From: Enchytraeus crypticus
Lineage: Eukaryota; Annelida; Clitellata; Enchytraeida; Enchytraeidae
NCBI GenBank assembly: GCA_905160935.1
Contig: CAJHZI010000493.1
Coordinates: 702,501 to 766,500 of the forward strand
Reading direction: 5' to 3'
Length of the DNA: 64,000 nt
Shown here piece by piece: positions 58,369 through 64,000 of the stretch (position 1 is the stretch's first letter; each line of letters opens with the position of its first letter). The notes beneath the pieces are model-generated. The model searched no databases and was not told the DNA's origin. It saw nothing but the letters and a program-made list of their open reading frames with translations. The position numbers were made by a program, and so were the translations under genes.

Positions 58369-61220
58369 TATATATATAAATCAACAAAAAGCAGTGGAAA
58401 AATAAATCACTCAATAAGAATCAGTTATCAGTTAATAAGAATAAATCAGTAAGAATTACAATTCAGTATCAGTAAGAAGTACAATTAGTAAGAATCAGTC
58501 AATAAGAATCAGTCAATAAGAATCAATCAATAAGAATCAGTCAATACGTAGCAGTCAATAAGAATCATTAAATAGAATCAGTCAATACGAAGTAGTCAAT
58601 AGGAATCAGTCAATACGAATCAGTCAATAAGAATCAGTCAATAAGAATCAATTAGTAAGAATCAGTCAATAAGAATCAATTAGTAAGAATCAGTCAATAA
58701 GAATCAGTCAATAAGAATCAATCAATAAGAATCAGTCAATACGTAGCAGTCAATAAGAATCAGTTAAATAGAATCAGTCAATACGAAGCAGTCAATAGGA
58801 ATCAGTCAATAGGAATGAGTCAATACGAATCAGTCAATAAGAATCAGTCAATAAGAATCAGTCAATAAGAATCAGTCATTACGTAGCAGTCAATAAGAAT
58901 CAGTTAATAAGAATCAGTCAATTTTAGAAATGTGTCAAATTGGATCTTTACTAAGTTTTACGCAGATAAATAGCTTGTTTCGCTTCAAAAGTAATAAACT
59001 TTTCTCAGAAGGGCTGATTGTTAATTAGTAGACAGAGTACAGTAAAGATTTATTTATTTATTATGTATTAATTATTTATTTATTTATTTACTTATTTATT
59101 TAATTATTTATTTATTTGTATATTTATTTATTTAGATATTTATAAATTTATTTATTTGTGTATTTATTTATTTATGTATTTATTTATTTATGTATTTATG
59201 TATTTATTTATCTTATTTATTTATTTCATAGATGAGAAAAACGTTTTTTTACGTTTTTTATATCTTGAAAAAAACGGGTTTTTACGTTTTTTATTTTTTA
59301 TAAAATAAAAAAACGTAAAAAAACGTAGACCATGGTTTGACGTGGACTGCACATAAATATTGAGAAATTGCCGTTAGTTTCGTGCCAAAAACATCACTAT
59401 ATAAAAGGTAATTCATTACATTTTTTATTTTCCTAGTTAGGCAGATCTATGTTCTAATTTGTAAGACATTGTCTATTCTTAATTTCTTACGGATGTAAAT
59501 TTTCTTGTAGGCTATTGTTAATTATGAACAACTGACAGTGTGGCTGTAGATGACCTGAAAGTATTTGTTTATATTTGTATGGAGTCTATGGACATACTTT
59601 AGAACTTTAGATCAAGTCTAGTTGTAATAAAATTGTTTAGTGTTATGGAATGAAGGCATGGTAATATACTATATGTAAGCTATGTGTACGCTTACTAACG
59701 TTTTTTTCAACGTTTTTTACGTTTTTAATTTTTTGGGAAAAAACGCGTTTTTTATTTTTGGTAAGAACGTTTTTTTCATCTATGATTTTATTTAGTTAGT
59801 TAGTACAGAGGCTCCTACCAGTGAGTTGTAGACCTGATGTACGCCCTGGAGGGCTATATGCTTGGAGTGTTCACCCAGGAACGAGAGGATATCAGAGACG
59901 GTGGTCTCTAGGGGCAGGCCCCGCAGCCTCACACAGTCTCGCTGGGTGCCACTGGTGATGAGGAACTGCTGGTGGGGCACTACTAGCGTAGCCAGGCTCC
60001 CGGCGTGCAGGGGCGTGAAGAGAGCCCCGGCCTGGGTGAACCCCTGTAGGATGTCGTCCATAGAGTGGCGGGGGTCCATGCTGCGGTTCAGTACCTGCGC
60101 AATACAGTAACATTTAATAAATCAATCAATCCATCCATCAATCAATCAATTAATCAACCAATAAGAGTTTAATGTCCGGTTCCTTGGCATAAGGTAATGT
60201 CAGGGACGTCTCCAGCAGACTCTACGCAAACAGGCGCCAAAGCGAATGTTGCAAAGGCATGTTTGTAACGTATTGTACAATACAATACGTTACAAACAAA
60301 ATATCACTCAATGTACAGTCATCAATGACAATCTCAAGCCCTCTTGTGTCAAAATCAAGCCGGCGAGCAAAATGAAGGGTCCAAAAACGGTGCAAATTCC
60401 AAAATCCAGAAAATCAGTCCAAAATATACACTATTCGTTAAGATAGTTTCTAACTGGAGCCAGTGGTGATGTCGGTAAGATACTCGACCGCTGATCAGTA
60501 TGTGCGGGGTTCAAATCCTGAGCTAGCCCGTCACTGATATCGCTTTCGAAACAGACGTTAATCTTCGCTTTTGCTTTTAATTGACAGTAGTAGGGGATCC
60601 TGTATTAATGTGCCATTAGAGGTGGTTTACTTAAATGTAGATGATTGGCTCATCTAATTACTCACTTGATTAATTAATTAATTGATTGATTAATTGACTA
60701 ATTTATTGGTTGATCACATATCTTCCCACCATAGATTTTATCTAATCTTGCCTGACTGTTTTTTTGGTCACCGGACCGGCACTGTTTAGGATCTTTTATT
60801 TCTCTTCAGCACGTGTTTTTTCAGATCGTTTGGGGTGAATTGATTTGTAGTGACATGTGATGGGGGGACGTCCCTGACATCATCCTTGTATGAGGAAACG
60901 GACGTTAAACCTTTATTATTATTATTATTATTATTATTTATTATTGATGGACTGACTGATTGAATGGTTGATTGATTAATTGAATGATTGATTGATTGAT
61001 CACCTGTTGCACTTCAGCAGTGGTACTCTTGAAGAGCTCTATGTAGCGGGAGCCTATGCTCTGCCGATGCTTAGAGAGAGCTAGAGCTGCGTGCTCTTCC
61101 TCAGCGAACAAGACGAAGCAGTCACCCGTGGACCTGCCATCTGCCTGGTGCACGAACAGTATCCCGTCCTCCCCGTCCAACACCTCAACTGGCGACGGGC
61201 CCTCCCGAAAAAACTCAATC
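54254..61220 (-). CDS. ESRP1: ESRP epithelial splicing regulatory protein (3' part)
   Basis: Five coding exons are in the window: 61004-61220, 59819-60094, 57524-58208, 55005-55582 and 54254-54409 (stop at 54254-54256). ESRP/Fusilli proteins are nuclear RNA-binding regulators of alternative splicing with three quasi-RRMs. Exon 61004-61220 gives the end of RRM2 ([20 protein letters not shown].. [16 protein letters not shown]). 59819-60094 gives VLNRS then RRM3 ([20 protein letters not shown]), completed by 57524-58208 ([11 protein letters not shown].. [10 protein letters not shown]). 55005-55582 is Ala-rich, with the conserved [10 protein letters not shown] motif and [20 protein letters not shown], finished by the last exon ([11 protein letters not shown]). 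Motif order and the recalled human sequence agree throughout. RRM1 and the first half of RRM2 lie beyond the right edge. ESRP1 stands for the family; paralogue not resolved. Confidence 0.93.
54420..54715. repeat. GTACAGTACAGT-type tandem repeat
   Basis: About 290 bases of degenerate GTACA(G/A)T units directly upstream of the ESRP terminal exon acceptor. GTAC is self-complementary, so both strands show the motif. Confidence 0.92.
54885..54955 (-). mobile_element. A-type short interspersed repeat
   Basis: AATAATAATAATAAAGGTTT AATTTCCGTTTCCTAATTCC.. GATGATGTCAGGGACGTCG. Confidence 0.75.
55005..55582 (-). CDS. ESRP1: ESRP exon with last RRM-like domain
   Basis: Acceptor gttcag|CAGTGAAC, donor TATGAG|gtatga. 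Ala/Gln/Pro-rich, then [11 protein letters not shown] and the RNP-like [19 protein letters not shown]. Confidence 0.9.
55670..57085. repeat. 20-nt AT-rich minisatellite, about 70 copies
   Basis: Near-perfect array of ACATATTAATGAGAAATAAA in an ESRP intron, with scattered single-base variants (AAGACATATT) and a few units shortened or interrupted at 55863, 56278-56335 and 56470. Confidence 0.98.
57524..58208 (-). CDS. ESRP1: ESRP exon with end of RRM3 and a 14-residue repeat
   Basis: Acceptor gatcag|[28 protein letters not shown].. [20 protein letters not shown]. Then about seven repeats of [14 protein letters not shown] (42 nt, 57660-57960), absent from the human protein as I recall it. Donor TTTCAG|gttgag. 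Confidence 0.9.
58278..58380. repeat. (TA)n microsatellite
   Basis: About 100 bases of TA with two interruptions. Confidence 0.98.
58440..58925. repeat. 14-nt tandem repeat
   Basis: About 30 copies of AAGAATCAGTCAAT with variants (ACGTAGCAGTCAAT, AGGAATCAGTCAAT), including a larger block repeated at about 58530-58620 and 58735-58830. Confidence 0.93.
59045..59225. repeat. (TTTA)n microsatellite
   Basis: TTTATTTATTTA with occasional TGTA. Confidence 0.95.
59226..59785. mobile_element. MITE-like element with terminal inverted repeats
   Basis: Left end TCATAGATGAGAAAAACGTT; right end AACGTTTTTTTCATCTATGA, an imperfect inverted copy. Both ends continue inward with ACGTTTTTTA repeats; the roughly 300-base interior is single copy. 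About 560 bases, no coding frame. The flanks are TTTATT-rich on both sides, so a target-site duplication cannot be fixed. Confidence 0.7.
59819..60094 (-). CDS. ESRP1: ESRP exon with start of RRM3
   Basis: Acceptor gcgcag|[23 protein letters not shown].. [20 protein letters not shown].. GVHQVYNSL; donor TCACTG|gtagga. Confidence 0.9.
60160..60235 (-). mobile_element. A-type short interspersed repeat
   Basis: AATAAGAGTTTAATGTCCGG.. AAGGTAATGTCAGGGACGTC TCC. Confidence 0.65.
60300..60440 (-). mobile_element. CR1-like LINE 3' end (fragment)
   Basis: AATGTACAGTCATCAATGAC AATCTCAAGCCC.. AAAATCAAGCCGGCGAGCAA.. The reverse complement matches the GC-rich block at 49425-49480. Confidence 0.65.
60454..60575 (+). 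mobile_element. tRNA-derived SINE (family B)
   Basis: GGAGCCAGTGGTGATGTCGG TAAG (A box), GTGCGGGGTTCAAATCCTG (B box), CCCGTCACTGATATCGCTTT. Confidence 0.82.
60855..60945 (+). mobile_element. A-type short interspersed repeat
   Basis: GTGACATGTGATGGGGGGAC GTCCCTGACATCATCC.. GAGGAAACGGACGTTAAACC then (TTA)n. The cleanest copy of the family, with its tail. Confidence 0.8.
61004..61220 (-). CDS. ESRP1: ESRP exon with end of RRM2
   Basis: Acceptor ctgtag|[26 protein letters not shown].. [20 protein letters not shown]; donor CAACAG|gtgatc. First ESRP exon inside the window. Confidence 0.92.
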
Positions 61221-61227
61221 TACAGAT

Positions 61228-61650
61228 TAAATAATCACTATCATCATTATCATCATCATTATCATCATCATCATCACTATCGCCGTCGTCATTATCATCA
61301 TCATCATCATCACTATCACCGTCGTCATTATCATCATCATCATCATCACTATCACCGTCGTCATTATCATCATCATCACTATCGCCGTCGTCATTATCAT
61401 CATCATCATCATCACTATCGCCGTCGTCATTATCATCATCATTATCATCACTATCGACGTCGTCATTATCATCATCATTATCATCACTATCGACGTCGTC
61501 ATTATCATCATCATTATCATCACTATCGACGTCGTCATCATCATCATCGTCATTATCATCATCACTATCGCCGTCGTCATTATCATAATAGTCATCATCG
61601 TTATCATCATCATCATCATAATCATCATCATCATCATCATCACTTTCCTT
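61228..61650. repeat. (ATC)n compound microsatellite
   Basis: ATCATCATC with repeated CACTATCGCCGTCGTCATT blocks in the ESRP intron, starting 8 bases from the exon. Poly-Asp and poly-His frames are artefacts. Confidence 0.95.
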
Positions 61651-61749
61651 GAATCCCAGCTTAAATAGGGTCTGGATACGAATAGACCTTCTCCAACCCT
61701 CATCCAATCTACAGATAAAATAGGTCTGCATAATTCAAGCGTTGAATTA

Positions 61750-61885
61750 TAAATAATAAAACACGTTTAACGTCTTGCACAATGCCATAAGGGACTATCA
61801 GATACGCCAGAAATTCGAACCGATGATTTTTGGATTCTCAGACAAGCTTGCTATCCAATGGGCCATTCAACCGGTATAGAATTAG
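61750..61885 (-). mobile_element. tRNA-like SINE head
   Basis: Minus strand: GGCCCATTGGATAGCAAGCT TGTCTGAGAATCC then ATCGGTTCGAATTTCTGG, an A box and B box at tRNA-Ser/Leu-like spacing. A related AGACAAGCTTGCTATCC piece lies at 16725-16745. Confidence 0.5.
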
Positions 61886-62359
61886 TAGCACCGACAAGGT
61901 ACATCTCTTCTGAACAAAATTATTAAAGAAAATACACGTGGAATTGAAAAGAGAATACATTTTCCGGTTTCTCATTTCGGTCATTTGATTTTCTGGATTC
62001 TGAACATTTCTGATGTGGTAATACATTGCTTTCAGTAAAACAGTTGACATTTTATACCGCCAAATGATGAAACTGATGGTTTCTCATTGTATTCTGCAGT
62101 TTCCTATTTATTCGCCTCTTACGACACGTTTAATTTACGGTTGGTATATTTTTAGCGGCCTCAAAGCTTTCCCTGAATATAAGCTTTGTATGAATTAGCT
62201 AAAACATAGACCCCGCCTCAACTCCCAACACCATACCACCCATTCCTTATCACACACTATCACCGTTATCACTGTGGTTATCACTGTTACCATTACAGTA
62301 CTGTTATCATCATAACCGTTATCAAAGCATATCAACATATCAATAAAACCAAACAACTT

Positions 62360-62509
62360 TGAGAAAGAGAAAGCGAGAGAGAGGGAGAGAAAGAGGGAGA
62401 GAGAGAAGAGAGAGAGAGAGAAAAAGAGGGAGAGAGAGTGAGTGAGAGAGGAGAGAGAAAGAGGGAGAGAGAGAGAGGTTGAGAAAGAGAGAAAGAGGGA
62501 GAGAGAGGA

Positions 62510-62542
<33 letters not shown>

Positions 62543-62635
62543 GAAAGAGGGAAAGAAAGAGGGAGAGAGAGGGGTAGACAGTGAGAAAGACAAAGACAAA
62601 GAAAATAGGGAGAGGGAGAGATAGGGAGAGGCAAT
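62360..62635. repeat. (GA)n microsatellite
   Basis: GAGAGAGAAAGAGGGA-type run of about 280 bases in the ESRP intron. Confidence 0.95.
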
Positions 62636-63117
62636 CTTCATATACATGTACTACATGTAGGTATGCCTGTTGCCTACACCTTCATAAAATGTACAAATAA
62701 TAACAATAAAATCAAACAAACTTAGTAACGCTTTATACTGGACGCATGCATAACCTTCATTTTACGTCACTCCGACACTAACTATAACCATAACCATTAC
62801 AATAACCTTAACCCAAAATCTTATTCGATAACCAGCAGAGCATATCAATGGTTGATACGCTCGATGCTTGTAGATGGTAATAGACAGCAACTGATATTAT
62901 ACGCAGAAAATATACATGTACAGAATCATTTATTATAATATTACATTTGAAAATTTATTTTAGCCTAATAAAGCTGTTTTCCTTCCCATACCAATATTAC
63001 ATCGGCTGATTTATAGACAGCAATAAATCCCAAACCACAACCATGACATTAACCCAGAATTAATTAAACTTAATTTAACGGTTGCTTTCTCTATCACGCT
63101 ATATAATGTTGTAAGTG

Positions 63118-63205
63118 AGATCAGGTTTAGGATTTGAACAAGGGCAAAGATCATCTCCTAGTAATCAAACACGTGCGCTACCCACTCAGCCATCCTAATC
63201 ATACT
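63118..63205 (-). mobile_element. tRNA-like sequence (pseudo-tRNA or SINE head)
   Basis: Minus strand: AGGATGGCTGAGTGGGTAGC GCACG (near-consensus A box), later CTTGTTCAAATCCTAAACCT (B box). The arms do not fold into a full cloverleaf by eye, so I do not call a functional tRNA. Confidence 0.5.
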
Positions 63206-64000
63206 GCTACTAATCTCGAAACTCAACCCCAACCATTCTACAACCTTCACCAAACCCTCTTGTTCTTTGACCAATCTAAAACTTCCCAAAACCCTTTATT
63301 TCAATAACCAATCACCAACACATTTATTATTAGCTTTTATCGCACATTTCAACCGGTGTTAGAAGTATCATTCGCCGCCTCTGCTTTCACCGTCTATATT
63401 GCACCGAATACCTCAACAAAAGTGTGGCAAACTACTTCAACCCCAGCTTGACTTACCTCGCATGGGTTAACACGTGATCAACTTTCGTCGCGACTCAGCT
63501 GTAATTTATTGAAGATATAGGATGAAGACGTTGGAACTAAAGGAAGAGAAAAACTGACTAAGAACTCTCTCTATTTTAATTAATTCTCTCCCTCTCCCTC
63601 TCTCTCTTCAGAGCACTGCCAAGTGGCAGGTTCAAGGCTGTACATATTCACACTCAAAGTCAGCTTTCTCGCTCCATAAGAGCATTCCTTAGATCAGTAA
63701 GTTTATCCCTTCACAAAGTCTATGCCTTACCCATACCTCATGTAGCATATAGATTGGGAAAGGTATGGCTTCTGAGATGGTTTCCTATTGCCTTCCACAG
63801 TTAGATGGATTAATTTAATTAATTATCAACAGTTAAATGAGCGCCCAGTACTGAGTGCATGATCCAGGAGTTTGATAATCAGATTATTAGTAACCCGTGC
63901 TAAATATCAACACTAAACTTTAAAGCTACACACAGACGCAGAGAGAGAAAAATTAACAAAGAAATGAGCGTTAAACCTAGAGGTCTATCCTCCACAAAAG

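Larger units (their letters stand above)
61221..64000 (-). other. ESRP intron or upstream region at window edge
   Basis: Holds the (ATC)n and (GA)n runs, two tRNA-like elements and a probable LINE 3' end near 63600-63660 (AGTGGCAGGTTCAAGGC). I looked for RRM1 and RRM2 exons on the minus strand and found none. A short candidate at 63466-63510 with good splice sites has stops in all frames. Confidence 0.6.

Noticed and set aside
61081-61731. Long poly-Asp, poly-Met and poly-His frames
   Set aside because: All are readings of an (ATC)n microsatellite in the ESRP intron; only 61004-61220 is coding.
63466-63510. Candidate upstream ESRP exon with good acceptor and donor
   Set aside because: Stops in all three frames and no RRM similarity.

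Overview
The window is nuclear DNA from an invertebrate animal. The genes carry GT-AG introns and encode animal-specific proteins: a STIL centriole protein, an ESRP splicing factor and a LASP LIM-SH3 protein. The introns are full of tRNA-headed SINEs, LINE 3' ends and microsatellites. I cannot name the species. GC-rich exons sit in AT-rich introns dense in (AATC)n, (GA)n and (TTA)n repeats.

Layout from left to right: (1) 1-12824, minus strand: a very large bHLH-leucine-zipper transcription factor resembling USF3 (KIAA2018); it runs off the left edge. (2) 12825-16973: an intergenic region with a cluster of CAGCTG E-boxes. (3) 16974-21771, plus strand: a 14-finger C2H2 zinc-finger gene in five coding exons. 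(4) 23158-29331, minus strand: one unbroken 2057-codon frame. It joins a complete reverse transcriptase with a restriction-like endonuclease (non-LTR retrotransposon) to about 1030 residues of unrecognised repeat-rich protein, and its stop codon lies in a SINE. (5) 30762-43468, minus strand: STIL in about twelve coding exons. (6) 45310-49750, plus strand: a short LASP-like gene with LIM and SH3 domains but no recognisable nebulin repeats. (7) 54254-61220, minus strand: the 3' half of ESRP (end of RRM2, RRM3 and a final RRM-like domain); its 5' exons lie beyond the right edge. Two gene pairs are head to head (bHLH/zinc finger, STIL/LASP) and two are tail to tail (zinc finger/RT frame, LASP/ESRP). 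I see no evidence that the genes form a pathway.

The most distinctive feature is a repeated pattern. In all five intron-containing genes, short tandem arrays begin at an exon edge and copy a splice acceptor, a splice donor or the stop-codon region, with a few exon bases, two to about ten times. The coding exons also contain in-frame minisatellites. The pattern suggests that exon edges next to short intronic repeats repeatedly seed minisatellites here, leaving many decoy splice sites. The RT fusion frame is the second main item.

Interspersed repeats fall into several families: two related SINE families sharing a core (one with a tRNA head), a second tRNA-headed SINE, CR1-like LINE 3' ends, a second LINE 3' end, a further short interspersed family and one inverted-repeat (MITE-like) element. 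Exon coordinates come from splice consensus, reading phase and recalled family similarity. I ran no search, and a few exon joins, noted below, do not close in phase.
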